DNA from: an uncultured Prochlorococcus sp.
GTDB lineage: Bacteria > Cyanobacteriota > Cyanobacteriia > PCC-6307 > Cyanobiaceae
Assembly: GCA_902615165.1 (NCBI GenBank)
Contig: CACMNZ010000014.1
Location: forward strand, 1-23,683
Direction: 5' to 3'
Length of the DNA stretch: 23,683 nt
How positions within the stretch are numbered: position 1 is the stretch's first letter; the number at the start of each line of letters is the position of its first letter. The position numbers were made by a program, and so were the translations under genes. The notes beneath the pieces were generated by a model that did no database searches, had not been told where the DNA came from, and was given only the letters and a program-made list of their open reading frames with translations. This document shows positions 9,304 to 18,098 of this stretch, piece by piece.

Positions 9304-10449
9304 CTATCGTAATGATCTGATCGTATTCGTAAGAATATTAATTGCTTGTTTTATATCTTTTGAATTAGTACTTAATCCAATACTTAACCTTATTGAAGAT
9401 TCTGCTTCTTTAAAAGATCTACCTAAGGCTAGTAAAACATGAGATGGTTCACCATTACTACATGCAGATCCACTAGAACAAATTATTTTAGATTTTAAAT
9501 GTTTATGAAACTTTGCTCCATTTAAATCCAATACAGTCAAATTTAAATTATGAGGTAATCTTTTGTCTATGGAGCCATTAATTAATAAACCAGAATTATT
9601 TTCTAACAAACCTTCTAGAAGGTTATTTCTATGCAAAAGTAATTTCTCAGCATTTTTTTCTTGATTTAAAACTGCTATCTCTATTGCTTTAGCAAAGCCA
9701 ACTACTAAAGGAAGAGGTAATGTACCAGACCTGAGACCATATTCCTGACCTCCTCCCACAATTAAAGGCTCAAGACTAATTTCTTCATCAATCAAAAGAA
9801 GTCCTATCCCTTTAGGACCATATATTTTATGAGAACTCACGGTTATCATATTTACATCTGATAATAAATTATCTAACTCGATATAACCTAAACATTGCGC
9901 AAAATCAGAGTGAAAGGTTATTCCTCTCGATTTACATATCTTTGAAATATTCTTTATGGGCTGAATAACTCCTATTTCGTTATTTGCCAACATGACACTA
10001 ACCAGAAATGTATCTTCTCTTATATTTTTTTTGAATTGTTCTTCTGAAACTAAGCCGTCTTTTTCAGGATTAATTTCTGTAACCATAAATCCCTCTTTTT
10101 TTAGTTGGTTGAGGGGCTCCAAAACAGCTTTATGCTCAGTTTTTAAGGTAATAATATGTCCATAATTTCCTGTTTTTTTATAGTAATTTCTAGAAAAACC
10201 TAATAAAGCTAAGTTATTTGATTCTGTTGCACCACTTGTAAAAATAACTTTTTTATTCTTAAGAAATAAATTTTGTTCAATTTTTTCTCTTGAGGCTTCC
10301 AATATAGCGCTTGCATTAATCCCTGCCAAATTAGATTTGCTTGCAGGGTTAGAAAATATCTCACTCCAAAAAGGTTTCATAGAATCAACAACATCTTTAG
10401 AGCAAGGCGTCGAAGATTGATAGTCTAGCTGTATGGGAGTTGATAGCAT
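9304..10449 (-). CDS. Cysteine desulfurase, NifS/IscS-like
   Basis: PLP-dependent class V aminotransferase-fold enzyme that takes sulfur from cysteine for iron-sulfur clusters or other sulfur cofactors. It has 381 residues, standard for group I. Seen are TSGATESNN (71-79), the cofactor-stacking His106 in LKTEH, NNEIG (156-160), SDFAQ (181-185), the PLP lysine Lys208 in SSHKIYGPKG, and the catalytic Cys330 in SGSACSNG. It is not the SufS type, whose cysteine loop is shorter. No isc scaffold genes lie beside it, so its partner cannot be read from context. Often labelled nifS or iscS in marine cyanobacteria; I leave the symbol blank because the paralogue is not certain. It diverges from the response regulator over 59 bases. 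Confidence 0.93.
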   Translation of the reverse strand: MLSTPIQLDYQSSTPCSKDVVDSMKPFWSEIFSNPASKSNLAGINASAILEASREKIEQNLFLKNKKVIFTSGATESNNLALLGFSRNYYKKTGNYGHIITLKTEHKAVLEPLNQLKKEGFMVTEINPEKDGLVSEEQFKKNIREDTFLVSVMLANNEIGVIQPIKNISKICKSRGITFHSDFAQCLGYIELDNLLSDVNMITVSSHKIYGPKGIGLLLIDEEISLEPLIVGGGQEYGLRSGTLPLPLVVGFAKAIEIAVLNQEKNAEKLLLHRNNLLEGLLENNSGLLINGSIDKRLPHNLNLTVLDLNGAKFHKHLKSKIICSSGSACSNGEPSHVLLALGRSFKEAESSIRLSIGLSTNSKDIKQAINILTNTIRSLR

Positions 10450-10453
10450 TATG

Positions 10454-10466
10454 TATAGTATATAAA
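10454..10466. promoter_or_regulatory. Overlapping divergent -10-like boxes between cysteine desulfurase and ycf29-like gene
   Basis: The sequence TATAGTATATAAA holds possible plus-strand -10 boxes TATAGT (10454-10459) and TATAAA (10461-10466), the latter leaving a leader of about 35 bases before the regulator. On the minus strand TATACT (10457-10462) would start the desulfurase transcript within a few bases of its ATG. Such close packing would make the two transcription starts mutually exclusive. Consensus-based only. Confidence 0.3.
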
Positions 10467-10508
10467 ATTCTGTTTATTACTAGAAAAACAAATTAAAAAA
10501 TTTAAAAA

Positions 10509-11237
10509 ATGAATGAAATTAATCAAATACATAATGAACCGGTAAGAAAATCAAAAATTTTATTAGTTGATGATGAGCCTGGTTTAAGAACAGCTGTTAA
10601 AACATTTCTAGAAGATGAAGGCTTTGAAATATTTATTGCAGTTGATGGAGAGGATGGTTGGGAAAAAGCTCAAACAGTTTTTCCCGATTTGATAATTAGC
10701 GATGTTATGATGCCCCGAGCCAACGGTTATGCCTTACTAGAAAAAATTAGAGAGGACGAAAAATTAGGAGGAACTCCAGTTATTTTTCTAACTGCAAAAG
10801 GAATGACCCTAGACAGAACCGAAGGTTATCTTGCAGGAGTTGATGATTATATTTCCAAACCTTTCGATCCTGATGAATTAGCTGCAAGAGTTAAAAATGT
10901 AATCAACAGACAAGAACGTTTACTAAAAGAAGCGGCACGATTCGCAGATATTGATGTAAGCAAAATGGCAAAACAAATTACTGAAATAAAATCTATGCTC
11001 ACAGACCAAAACCAGACTAATACAGAAAATAAAATAAATCTTCCTAGTTTTACTCCAAGAGAAGCAAGTGTGCTTCAACTAGTAGCAGAGGGACTGATGA
11101 ACAAAGAAATTGCAAGACAGCTTGAAACATCTATTAGAAATGTTGAGAAATATGTAAGTAGACTTTTTATCAAGACAGGTACATCTAGCCGAACAGAATT
11201 AGTTCGTTATGCACTTGAAAATCATTTAGTAAAATAA
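10509..11237 (+). CDS. ycf29: Ycf29-like response regulator with LuxR-type DNA-binding domain
   Basis: Two-component transcription regulator of 242 residues. The receiver domain spans roughly residues 15-133 and keeps every key residue: acidic pair Asp21/Asp22, phosphoacceptor Asp65 (IISDVMMP), Thr95 and Lys117 (SKPFDP). A helical, polar linker (about 134-178) leads to a LuxR/NarL helix-turn-helix domain (180-238, FTPREASVLQLVAEGLMNKE). This receiver/LuxR combination resembles the Ycf29 regulator of cyanobacteria and red-lineage plastids. No histidine kinase is nearby, so it is an orphan here and its signal is unknown. It diverges from the cysteine desulfurase and converges on chlM with a 4-base gap. 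The symbol is assigned by general resemblance and gene neighbourhood, not by a search. Confidence 0.82.
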   Translation: MNEINQIHNEPVRKSKILLVDDEPGLRTAVKTFLEDEGFEIFIAVDGEDGWEKAQTVFPDLIISDVMMPRANGYALLEKIREDEKLGGTPVIFLTAKGMTLDRTEGYLAGVDDYISKPFDPDELAARVKNVINRQERLLKEAARFADIDVSKMAKQITEIKSMLTDQNQTNTENKINLPSFTPREASVLQLVAEGLMNKEIARQLETSIRNVEKYVSRLFIKTGTSSRTELVRYALENHLVK

Positions 11238-11241
11238 AGTA

Positions 11242-11940
11242 TTAATTTTTTTCGAATTCAATTAGTTTTGAAAAGTAAAAAGGAGCTTGATTTAATTTCT
11301 TTTTAACAACTTTAAATCCTCTTTCTTTTGCAGCATTAATAATACCCTTTTCTTTCAATGTATATGCCCTTGTAGTTTTACTTGGCCCAGGAAATAATTT
11401 TCCAATATTTTTTAAAACAGCAAGAGCTGGAGTATAAGGAGCAAAACTAACGATTAGTTTTTCTTTGCTTAAATCGCATAAATGTTGAACCATTTCTTCT
11501 GCGACAGGTTGAGGATAATGAATAAATACATCCAAACAAACTACGACATCAAATAATCCTTTTAATTTTTCCAGATCACAGACTTCATATTTAATTTTAC
11601 CTTGACTCAAACCTAATTCATGAATGCGTTTTTTTGTTTCTTTAATCATTTCAGAAGAAATATCACTCACCTGTAGTTTTTTTATACCGAGTCTTAATAA
11701 GGGTATGGAAAGACTTCCTACACCACATCCTGCATCACAATAACTTTTTTTTGTTAATTCAGGATAATTTTTGATGTATGAGACTACATCATCTACAGTT
11801 TTTTGATGTCCTTTCCTAATATTTTTCTGAACTGTATTTATTTCATCAGATTTGCTATAAATTTTATTCCATCTTTCAAAGCCAGTACCATTAAAATACT
11901 CTCTTACTTCACTTTTTTCGATAATCTTATTTGACGTCAT
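11242..11940 (-). CDS. chlM: Mg-protoporphyrin IX methyltransferase
   Basis: SAM-dependent methyltransferase that esterifies the 13-propionate of Mg-protoporphyrin IX, the second step of the chlorophyll branch. At 232 residues it is normal for cyanobacterial ChlM. SAM-binding motif I is DAGCGVG (69-75). The N-terminal EVREYFNGTGFERWNKIYS is characteristic of the family, as are the DVVVCLDVFIHYP region and the C-terminal ERGFKVVKKKLNQAPFYFSK. These separate it from generic UbiE-type enzymes. It is the strongest single marker of a chlorophyll-making organism in the window. It diverges from purE over 89 bases and has its own plausible promoter. Confidence 0.95.
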   Translation of the reverse strand: MTSNKIIEKSEVREYFNGTGFERWNKIYSKSDEINTVQKNIRKGHQKTVDDVVSYIKNYPELTKKSYCDAGCGVGSLSIPLLRLGIKKLQVSDISSEMIKETKKRIHELGLSQGKIKYEVCDLEKLKGLFDVVVCLDVFIHYPQPVAEEMVQHLCDLSKEKLIVSFAPYTPALAVLKNIGKLFPGPSKTTRAYTLKEKGIINAAKERGFKVVKKKLNQAPFYFSKLIEFEKN

Positions 11941-12002
11941 AATATTCTATGAAAATTTATTCTTTTAATACTAACTAACTGGCGCCAAATTAATTGCACG
12001 CC

Positions 12003-12008
12003 ATTATA
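12003..12008 (-). promoter_or_regulatory. Putative chlM -10 box (minus strand)
   Basis: On the minus strand the gap upstream of chlM contains a perfect TATAAT at 12003-12008. It would start transcription near 11996 and leave a leader of about 56 bases, which contains a GGCGCC palindrome standing out in otherwise AT-rich DNA. No convincing -35 box is seen at the expected distance. Consensus-based prediction. Confidence 0.35.
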
Positions 12009-12029
12009 GGAAAGAATTGATTTGTTATT

Positions 12030-12566
12030 TTGTCAGAATTGAATTCTAAAAATATTTATAAAATTGCTGTCGTAATGGGTAGTGATTCAGATCTAAAAAC
12101 ATTGAAACCAGCCATAGATATTTTAAAAGAATTTGGAATAAAAACTGAAGTTTGTATACTTTCTGCACATCGAACACCTATTGAAATGATGGAATATGCA
12201 AAAAATGCAGAATCAGAAAACATAAAAGTAATAATTGCCGGTGCTGGGGGTGCTGCTCATCTTCCAGGAATGCTAGCATCCATAACTTGCATTCCTGTAA
12301 TTGGCGTACCAGTAGAGAGTAAGACACTTAAGGGGATTGACTCTCTTTTATCAATAGTTCAAATGCCCGCTGGAATTCCAGTTGCAACAGTTGCAATTAA
12401 TGGAGGTCAGAATGCTGGATTATTGGCAATAGAGATGATCAGTTTATTTGATGAATCCATAAAGAAAAATTTAAAAGAATTCAGAGAAAATCTACATTCA
12501 CAAGTAAGAACTAAAAATAGTAAGTTATCAAATATTGGAGCTGACAATTATCTTCAAAATCAATAA
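12030..12566 (+). CDS. purE: N5-carboxyaminoimidazole ribonucleotide mutase (PurE class I)
   Basis: Catalyses the N5-CAIR to CAIR rearrangement in de novo purine synthesis. It has 178 residues, with the family core at about 11-165. Motifs seen are VVMGSDSDL (14-22), SAHRTP (45-50, catalytic His) and AGAGGAAHLPGM (about 81-92). The start is TTG at 12030, because an in-frame TGA lies 12 bases upstream and the first ATG would remove part of the first beta strand. The last 15 or so residues are a polar tail beyond the usual end. No purK is adjacent. The gene converges on cysC with a 15-base gap. Confidence 0.95.
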   Translation: MSELNSKNIYKIAVVMGSDSDLKTLKPAIDILKEFGIKTEVCILSAHRTPIEMMEYAKNAESENIKVIIAGAGGAAHLPGMLASITCIPVIGVPVESKTLKGIDSLLSIVQMPAGIPVATVAINGGQNAGLLAIEMISLFDESIKKNLKEFRENLHSQVRTKNSKLSNIGADNYLQNQ

Positions 12567-12581
12567 ACCAATATTTTTCTA

Positions 12582-13205
12582 TTAGGCCTTTTTAAGAAAG
12601 TTTTCTTTTTTAAGGTAGTTAATAATTTTTTCAACGGAATCATTTAAATCTAACGAACCTGTATCAACAACAATTTCGGGATTAAGAGGAGCTTCATATG
12701 GACTAGAAATCCCTGTAAATTCCTTAATTTCCCCCAAACGAGCTTTCTTATAAAGACCTTTAGTATCCCTATTTTCGCAAACTGTGATATCAGCAGCACA
12801 ATAAACTTCAATAAAATCCTTAGATCCAATAATTTTTCTCACCTTATCTCTATCGCTAATAAATGGCGAAACGAATGCAGTAATAGTTATTATCCCAGCA
12901 TTCATAAATAAATTCGCAACTTCGCCAATTCTTCTTATATTTTCTTCTCTATCTTCATCCGAAAAACCAAGATCTTTACATAAACCATGTCTAATATTAT
13001 CTCCATCCAACACATAAGTCGAAAAACCATCTAAGTGTAAAACTTCATTTAAAGCGTTGGCCAAGGTACTTTTACCAGAACCAGATAAACCTGTAAACCA
13101 GATAACCATACCTTTATGACCTCTCATTTTTTCTAACTTTTCTCTATCAATAGTTAAGTTGTGCCACTTTATATTGGTTGACTTTGTTTGATTTTGTTCT
13201 TTCAT
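12582..13205 (-). CDS. cysC: Adenylylsulfate (APS) kinase
   Basis: Phosphorylates APS to PAPS with ATP in sulfate activation. It has 207 residues, the length of stand-alone bacterial CysC. The Walker A loop is GLSGSGKST (39-47); DGDNIRHGL (67-75), the REENIRRIGEV segment (87-96) and FVSPF (111-115) are the usual substrate-binding motifs, and ends with a typical GLYKKARLGEI/FTGISSPYE region. The sulfurylase gene is not in the window. It lies 41 bases downstream of the SUI1-family gene on the same strand, so the two may share a transcript. Confidence 0.95.
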   Translation of the reverse strand: MKEQNQTKSTNIKWHNLTIDREKLEKMRGHKGMVIWFTGLSGSGKSTLANALNEVLHLDGFSTYVLDGDNIRHGLCKDLGFSDEDREENIRRIGEVANLFMNAGIITITAFVSPFISDRDKVRKIIGSKDFIEVYCAADITVCENRDTKGLYKKARLGEIKEFTGISSPYEAPLNPEIVVDTGSLDLNDSVEKIINYLKKENFLKKA

Positions 13206-13246
13206 TTTTTACTTCATCAAAATTAAAACCTATCCTAACCCTTGCT

Positions 13247-13558
13247 TTATAAATTATGAAATCCCTCTTTACGAAGAAACTCAATTGATTTCGATACCAT
13301 ATCACCCTGTAACTGGATATTTCTATCAATTAATGTTCCTCCAGTCCCACAAAAAACTTTAATTTTTTTTAGTAATTCTTTTAATAAGATTTCATCCTCA
13401 GTGCCTAAACCTCTAATTAAAGTTACAGTCTTACCCTTTTTACCTTTTTTTTGTTTTGAAATATTTATTTTTGATCTTTTATTAAAAGTATCTACCTTAG
13501 CAGTATCTTCAGATTCCTTTTCTTGATTATCAAATTCGATCCAATTCTTTTTTCCCAT
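13247..13558 (-). CDS. SUI1/YciH-family translation initiation factor-like protein
   Basis: A 103-residue protein with a basic, polar N-terminal tail (to about residue 40) and a C-terminal SUI1 domain: KTVTLIRGLG, then LLKELLKKIKVFCGTGGTL and a final IQLQGDMVSKSIEFLRKEGF. Bacterial YciH resembles eIF1 and can influence initiation fidelity in vitro; its in vivo role is poorly defined. I start at ATG 13556-13558; a TTG at 13565-13567 would add three residues. It lies upstream of cysC on the same strand and diverges from trpB over about 48 bases. The family call is firm, the function is not. Confidence 0.86.
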   Translation of the reverse strand: MGKKNWIEFDNQEKESEDTAKVDTFNKRSKINISKQKKGKKGKTVTLIRGLGTEDEILLKELLKKIKVFCGTGGTLIDRNIQLQGDMVSKSIEFLRKEGFHNL

Positions 13559-13567
13559 TATTTTCAA

Positions 13568-13601
13568 TATAATCTATAGTTAGTTAATACTTATTCTATA
13601 G
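13568..13601 (+). promoter_or_regulatory. Putative trpB promoter with twin CTATAG palindromes
   Basis: A perfect TATAAT (13568-13573) would start a trpB transcript near 13580 with a leader of about 27 bases. Directly after it, the 6-base palindrome CTATAG occurs twice (13574-13579 and 13596-13601), 22 bases apart, covering the predicted start and leader up to 5 bases before the GTG. The pair could be a dimeric operator or chance. The same stretch serves the divergent SUI1-family gene. Confidence 0.35.
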
Positions 13602-13606
13602 AAAAA

Positions 13607-14851
13607 GTGGTAAGTACATTTTCTCGCAAAAATCAAAACTATAAAAATGACGATTTAAATCAACCCTCCAAAGAGGGAAGATTTGGAAAATATGGTGGTC
13701 AATATGTTCCTGAAACGCTAATGCCCGCTCTTTTTGAGCTTGAAGACGCTGCATCTAATGCATGGAAAGATAAACTTTTTGTAGAAGAATTAAATCATCT
13801 ACTTAAGACTTATGTAGGAAGAGAAACACCACTTTATGAAGCCAAAAGACTTACTGAACATTACAAAAATAAACAAGCAACTCCTAGAATATGGCTTAAA
13901 AGAGAAGATTTAAATCATACTGGGGCTCACAAAATTAATAATGCTCTTGGACAAGCTTTATTGGCAATAAGAATGGGTAAAAAAAGAATAATTGCAGAAA
14001 CTGGAGCAGGTCAGCATGGAGTTGCTACTGCTACTGTTTGTGCGAGATTTGGCTTGAAATGTATTATCTACATGGGTGCTGAAGACATAAAAAGGCAATC
14101 CCTTAACGTTTTCAGAATGAAACTTTTAGGAGCTGAAGTTAAAGTTGTAAATTCTGGAACTGCAACACTTAAGGATGCTACTAGTGAGGCCATTAGAGAC
14201 TGGGTTTCTAATGTCGAAACCACACACTACATTTTAGGATCTGTTGCAGGCCCACACCCTTTCCCAAAGATTGTGCGAGATTTTCATGCAGTTATAGGTG
14301 AAGAAACTAAAAAACAATGTTTGGAATCATTTGGATCTTTGCCAGATATTTTGCTTGCTTGTGTAGGTGGGGGATCAAATGCAATGGGGCTTTTCCATCC
14401 TTTTGTTAAAGAAACTTCTGTGCGTCTTATTGGAGTTGAAGCCGCAGGAAGCGGAGTTGATACTGACAAACATGCTGCCACTATCACTAAAGGGTCAGTT
14501 GGAATTTTGCATGGATCAATGAGTCTTCTCTTGCAAGATGATAATGGTCAAGTACAAGAAGCTCACTCAATAAGTGCAGGTTTAGATTACCCTGGAGTAG
14601 GACCTGAACATAGCCATTTAAAAGATATAGGTAGAGCAGAATATGGATCAGTCACCGATCAAGAAGCTTTAGACGCTTTAAAACTTGTTAGTGAACTAGA
14701 AGGAATTATACCTGCACTTGAAACTTCCCATGCCTTTGCTTGGTTAGATAAATTATGCCCTACTCTTGAAAAAGATACTCATATAGTCATCAATTGCTCT
14801 GGTAGAGGCGACAAAGATGTTAATACTGTTGCATCTTCATTAGATATTTAA
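13607..14851 (+). CDS. trpB: Tryptophan synthase beta chain
   Basis: PLP enzyme that joins indole to serine, the last step of tryptophan synthesis, working as a complex with TrpA. It has 414 residues, standard TrpB1 length. Seen are [19 protein letters not shown] near the N-terminus, the PLP lysine Lys109 in [21 protein letters not shown] (131-140) and the phosphate-cradling GGGSNAMG (254-261). The frame starts with GTG at 13607; the N-terminal 20 or so residues are a non-conserved polar extension. trpA is not adjacent. Its stop codon abuts the end of the convergent rhodanese gene with no spacer. Confidence 0.97.
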   Translation: MVSTFSRKNQNYKNDDLNQPSKEGRFGKYGGQYVPETLMPALFELEDAASNAWKDKLFVEELNHLLKTYVGRETPLYEAKRLTEHYKNKQATPRIWLKREDLNHTGAHKINNALGQALLAIRMGKKRIIAETGAGQHGVATATVCARFGLKCIIYMGAEDIKRQSLNVFRMKLLGAEVKVVNSGTATLKDATSEAIRDWVSNVETTHYILGSVAGPHPFPKIVRDFHAVIGEETKKQCLESFGSLPDILLACVGGGSNAMGLFHPFVKETSVRLIGVEAAGSGVDTDKHAATITKGSVGILHGSMSLLLQDDNGQVQEAHSISAGLDYPGVGPEHSHLKDIGRAEYGSVTDQEALDALKLVSELEGIIPALETSHAFAWLDKLCPTLEKDTHIVINCSGRGDKDVNTVASSLDI

Positions 14852-15232
14852 TCAATACCTCGGGATTGACGGGTCAATATATCTACTCCATCCATCAATA
14901 CCTTCCTCCAAATTCCATATTTCACTCACAATCTTATTATCCAAGCACCATTGAGAAAAGTTATAACTTCTTATTCCTGCATGACAGGTAACTACAATTT
15001 CTCTGTCTAATAAACCAGCAAATATTTCTTCAACATATTCAGATGTGACTTTACTAATTGGTATATGTAAAAATTCTTTTGAGAAACGAGCTATTTCAAG
15101 CTCTGACTGTTCTCTTACATCAATCAAAACTGGATCTTCTTTCTCAGAATTAAACCAATCATTGAGACTAGAAGCATTTATAGATTTTGGATAACTTCCC
15201 AATTTACAGGATAAATTATGTGTTATTAACAA
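14852..15232 (-). CDS. Single-domain rhodanese-like protein
   Basis: A 126-residue sulfurtransferase-fold protein. The domain spans about 17-122, with the conserved LIDVREQSELEIARF segment (36-50) and an active-site loop CHAGIRS starting at Cys83, which keeps the catalytic cysteine, so it may carry a persulfide. Substrate and partner are unknown; the cysteine desulfurase upstream (9304-10449) is too far to imply a link. The start shown is TTG (15230-15232); no ATG lies near the domain start, so the exact N-terminus is uncertain and a second TTG at 15200-15202 is possible. It diverges from the membrane-anchored protein to its right. Confidence 0.85.
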   Translation of the reverse strand: MLITHNLSCKLGSYPKSINASSLNDWFNSEKEDPVLIDVREQSELEIARFSKEFLHIPISKVTSEYVEEIFAGLLDREIVVTCHAGIRSYNFSQWCLDNKIVSEIWNLEEGIDGWSRYIDPSIPRY

Positions 15233-15291
15233 TTTAATAAATTAAGTTGCAGTAAGAAGTTTATTGTTAAAAATAAAAATAAACATTGATA

Positions 15292-16752
15292 ATGAAACTT
15301 AGATTAATAGCAATAATACTATTAATATCTTTATTACTTTTTTTTGGTTTTAAAAAAGTTTCTGCTAATAAAAATAAGGAGCAAAGTACAAATATTGAGC
15401 AACTAAATATCTTAAGATATATTCCTAAAAACAATAAATTATTATTTATTTCAAATGTAGATATTTTTAATATTGTTAATAATAATGCAAAAAATAAAAA
15501 TCCAACAAATCAAGATAAATTTGTTTTAATAAAAGATTCAATACTAGATTACTTCGGTCTAGATCTAGGCAACAATAAATTAGAAGATATCTACAATAAT
15601 GAACTAATAATCTCAACTTTTGAAAATAATAAAAAGCTCAGAGATGATATTTTGATTGTTTTTAAAATTAAGCCAGAAAAAACAATAGACGATTTATTAA
15701 ATTTGCCTAATAAAATTGATCAGATTGATGAGATAATTTCAATTAATAGAGAAAAAAAAATAAATTTCCTTAAATGGATATACCGAACGGACGATAATTA
15801 TATAATTGCTTCATCAGATAAAAAATTGATCAAAAATAGTATTAACTCTAGTAATGATTTTAAAGAAAAAAAATTTCAATATGAGGGAGAACTTTTTGGA
15901 CTCAAAAATCAAAAAAATATATTATTCACAAAGAAATTTGGGGAAAGTATATTTTTTGATAAAGAAATTTTTACTAATAAAAATGAGGATATTGTAACTA
16001 CAACATTTGACTTAAAAAATAAACATTTAATTTTAAAATCATATTTACTAAATAATAAAAAAAATATTGATATATCCACTTATGATAAATTTATAAATAA
16101 AGAAGATACCAATAAAAATAATCCTCAAGTTTCAATTTTTACTGAAATTAAAAATTTTGAAAAATATCTAAGACCTTTCATAAATAATTTTGAACTAAGT
16201 TTTTTAGAAGATTTTAACCAAAATACAAATCAAAATATCTTTATTCTCAATTCAAAAAAAGATTGGCTTTTTACATTTGAAAAAAATACTGAAAATCAAT
16301 TTGATTTAAGTGCTTTGAAAAAACTAAAAGATTTCAACAAATATACTTTGCAACAAAATGAAGTTATTTACTCAATATATTCCAAAGATATTCTTGAAGA
16401 AAAAAACGATGAAATAAAAAAATTAACTTTTGAAAATATTTATTCAATAGAATCAAGAGGTTTGCAATTCGTAAGTAATTTTTTAATAGATAATAAAAAA
16501 CTAGAAACAATCTCAAAAAAATTTTTCAACCTTAAAAGTTTTAAAGATAAATCTACTTTTCTTTATGCAAAAGTTGATATCAAAGATGAAAATTCCAATA
16601 AAATTAGATATTTACCTGATTTGAAAGATCTTAATTTTCTCATTAGAAGTATTTTAAACATATCAAATGAAGAGTATCTAGAAATCATAAGTCAATCTAT
16701 TCCAGAAAAAAATCCAATTCTTTATACAGAAACAAGTTTAAAAATACTTTGA
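15292..16752 (+). CDS. Membrane-anchored Lys/Asn-rich protein, possibly DUF3352-like
   Basis: I do not recognise a function. I start at ATG 15292 (486 residues); a TTG at 15286 would add two. Residues 1-25 form a signal or anchor: MKLR, a run of Ile/Leu/Phe, then KKVSA. With no cleavage motif stronger than VSA-N, the protein could be secreted or tethered to the membrane with its bulk in the periplasm or lumen. The remainder is soluble, mixed alpha/beta in appearance, very rich in Lys, Asn, Ile and Phe, and lacks cysteine clusters or enzyme motifs. The opening ILRYIPKNNKLLFISN resembles the start of cyanobacterial DUF3352 proteins, a weak guess. Tandem TGA-TAA stops end it. The gltA gene follows after 124 bases. 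Confidence 0.8.
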   Translation: MKLRLIAIILLISLLLFFGFKKVSANKNKEQSTNIEQLNILRYIPKNNKLLFISNVDIFNIVNNNAKNKNPTNQDKFVLIKDSILDYFGLDLGNNKLEDIYNNELIISTFENNKKLRDDILIVFKIKPEKTIDDLLNLPNKIDQIDEIISINREKKINFLKWIYRTDDNYIIASSDKKLIKNSINSSNDFKEKKFQYEGELFGLKNQKNILFTKKFGESIFFDKEIFTNKNEDIVTTTFDLKNKHLILKSYLLNNKKNIDISTYDKFINKEDTNKNNPQVSIFTEIKNFEKYLRPFINNFELSFLEDFNQNTNQNIFILNSKKDWLFTFEKNTENQFDLSALKKLKDFNKYTLQQNEVIYSIYSKDILEEKNDEIKKLTFENIYSIESRGLQFVSNFLIDNKKLETISKKFFNLKSFKDKSTFLYAKVDIKDENSNKIRYLPDLKDLNFLIRSILNISNEEYLEIISQSIPEKNPILYTETSLKIL

Positions 16753-16876
16753 TAAAGCTACTCAAATAAGATTCAAAGAAAATCATTTGAAATTTTTGTG
16801 AAGTTAATAACTTGTGGTTAATTAAAAATAATTTGATTATCTTTAATCTATAAGTATTTGATATTGAATTAAGCAA

Positions 16877-18022
16877 TTGGACAATAACAAACTAATTTTA
16901 AAACCAGGATTAGAGGGTGTCCCAGTTACTAATTCATCTATCTGTGATATTGACGGCAAAAAAGGTAAATTATTGTACAGGGGGTACTCTATTGAGGAAC
17001 TATCCCAAAAAAGCAGTTTTTTAGAAACTGCTTACCTATTGATTTGGGGTGAATTGCCCACGGCTATTCAACTTAGAGATTTTGAACAAGAAGTTCAGAT
17101 GCATCGAAGGTTAAGTTTTAGAGTCAGAGATATGATGAAATGTTTCCCTGCGACAGGTCATCCTATGGATGCTCTTCAATCAAGTGCGGCTTCTTTGGGA
17201 TTATTCTATTCACGTAGAGCAATAGATGATCCTAATTACATCTACAACGCAGTGATAAGACTAATAGCAAAAATTCCCACAATGATTGCCGCGTTTCAAC
17301 TTATTAGAAAAGGACAAGACCCAATTCAACCTAGAGATGATTTAACTTACTCATCAAATTTTCTTTACATGCTGACTGAAAAAGAACAAGATCCTATAGC
17401 AGCAAAAGTTTTTGATAGATGTTTAATTCTACATGCCGAACATAGTTTAAACGCAAGTACATTTAGCGCTAGAGTTACTGCAAGTACTCTTACAGACCCA
17501 TATGCTGTCATCGCTTCTGCGGTAGGAACGCTTGCTGGCCCATTGCATGGAGGAGCAAATGAGGATGTAATTGCAATGTTAGAAGAGATTAAAACTCCAG
17601 AAAATGCTGGTTCTTTTTTAGATAATGCAATTAAAAATAAAAGTAAGATAATGGGCTTCGGCCACAGAGAATATAAAGTTAAAGATCCAAGAGCAATTAT
17701 TCTTCAAAAACTGGCAGAAGAGCTTTTTATTAGATTTGGAGCAGATGAAATGTATGAAGTTGCTAAATCACTTGAGGCAGAGGCGATACCAAGACTTGGA
17801 CCTAAGGGTATATTCCCTAACGTAGATTTTTATTCTGGTCTTGTTTATAGAAAACTTGGTATTCCTCGTGATTTATTTACTCCAATATTTGCCATATCTA
17901 GAGTAGCTGGTTGGTTAGCTCATTGGAGAGAGCAACTTGGAGCAAATAGAATTTTCAGACCATCGCAAATTTATACAGGTTCAGCACCAAGAAATTGGAT
18001 CAGCCTAGAAAGTAGAGAATAA
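16877..18022 (+). CDS. gltA: Citrate synthase
   Basis: Condenses oxaloacetate and acetyl-CoA to citrate; in these organisms the TCA route mainly feeds 2-oxoglutarate for nitrogen assimilation. The 381-residue length is that of the shorter, Gram-positive/cyanobacterial type, without the E. coli-type N-terminal extension. Active-site residues are His224 (GPLHGGANE), His263 (GFGHREYK) and Asp317 (NVDFYSG); His186 and His189 lie in LILHAEHS. The start is TTG at 16877, chosen because the family N-terminus (LKPGLEGVPVTNSSI) follows directly and no ATG precedes it. The 124-base gap upstream is the longest in the window and presumably holds its promoter, but no clear NtcA-type GTA-N8-TAC site is visible there. 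Confidence 0.96.
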   Translation: MDNNKLILKPGLEGVPVTNSSICDIDGKKGKLLYRGYSIEELSQKSSFLETAYLLIWGELPTAIQLRDFEQEVQMHRRLSFRVRDMMKCFPATGHPMDALQSSAASLGLFYSRRAIDDPNYIYNAVIRLIAKIPTMIAAFQLIRKGQDPIQPRDDLTYSSNFLYMLTEKEQDPIAAKVFDRCLILHAEHSLNASTFSARVTASTLTDPYAVIASAVGTLAGPLHGGANEDVIAMLEEIKTPENAGSFLDNAIKNKSKIMGFGHREYKVKDPRAIILQKLAEELFIRFGADEMYEVAKSLEAEAIPRLGPKGIFPNVDFYSGLVYRKLGIPRDLFTPIFAISRVAGWLAHWREQLGANRIFRPSQIYTGSAPRNWISLESRE

Positions 18023-18098
18023 TATTTGCAGCTTTTCATAAAAAACACACATATTGTTTGTGAAGAGTTAATCTATTAAGTGAATAACATAAAAAATT

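Noticed and set aside
13147..13329. 60-codon minus-strand open frame spanning the cysC/SUI1 gap
   Set aside because: Overlaps the real SUI1 and cysC frames in another phase and shows no recognisable domain.
16772..16791. Inverted repeat TTCAAA/TTTGAA followed by a short T-run after the membrane-anchored protein gene
   Set aside because: The stem is six mostly A-T pairs with an 8-base loop and sits about 20 bases past the stop; too weak to call an intrinsic terminator in AT-rich DNA.
18042..18064. CACA...TGTG dyad between gltA and ndhA
   Set aside because: Only four matched bases per arm with mismatches beyond; not distinguishable from chance.
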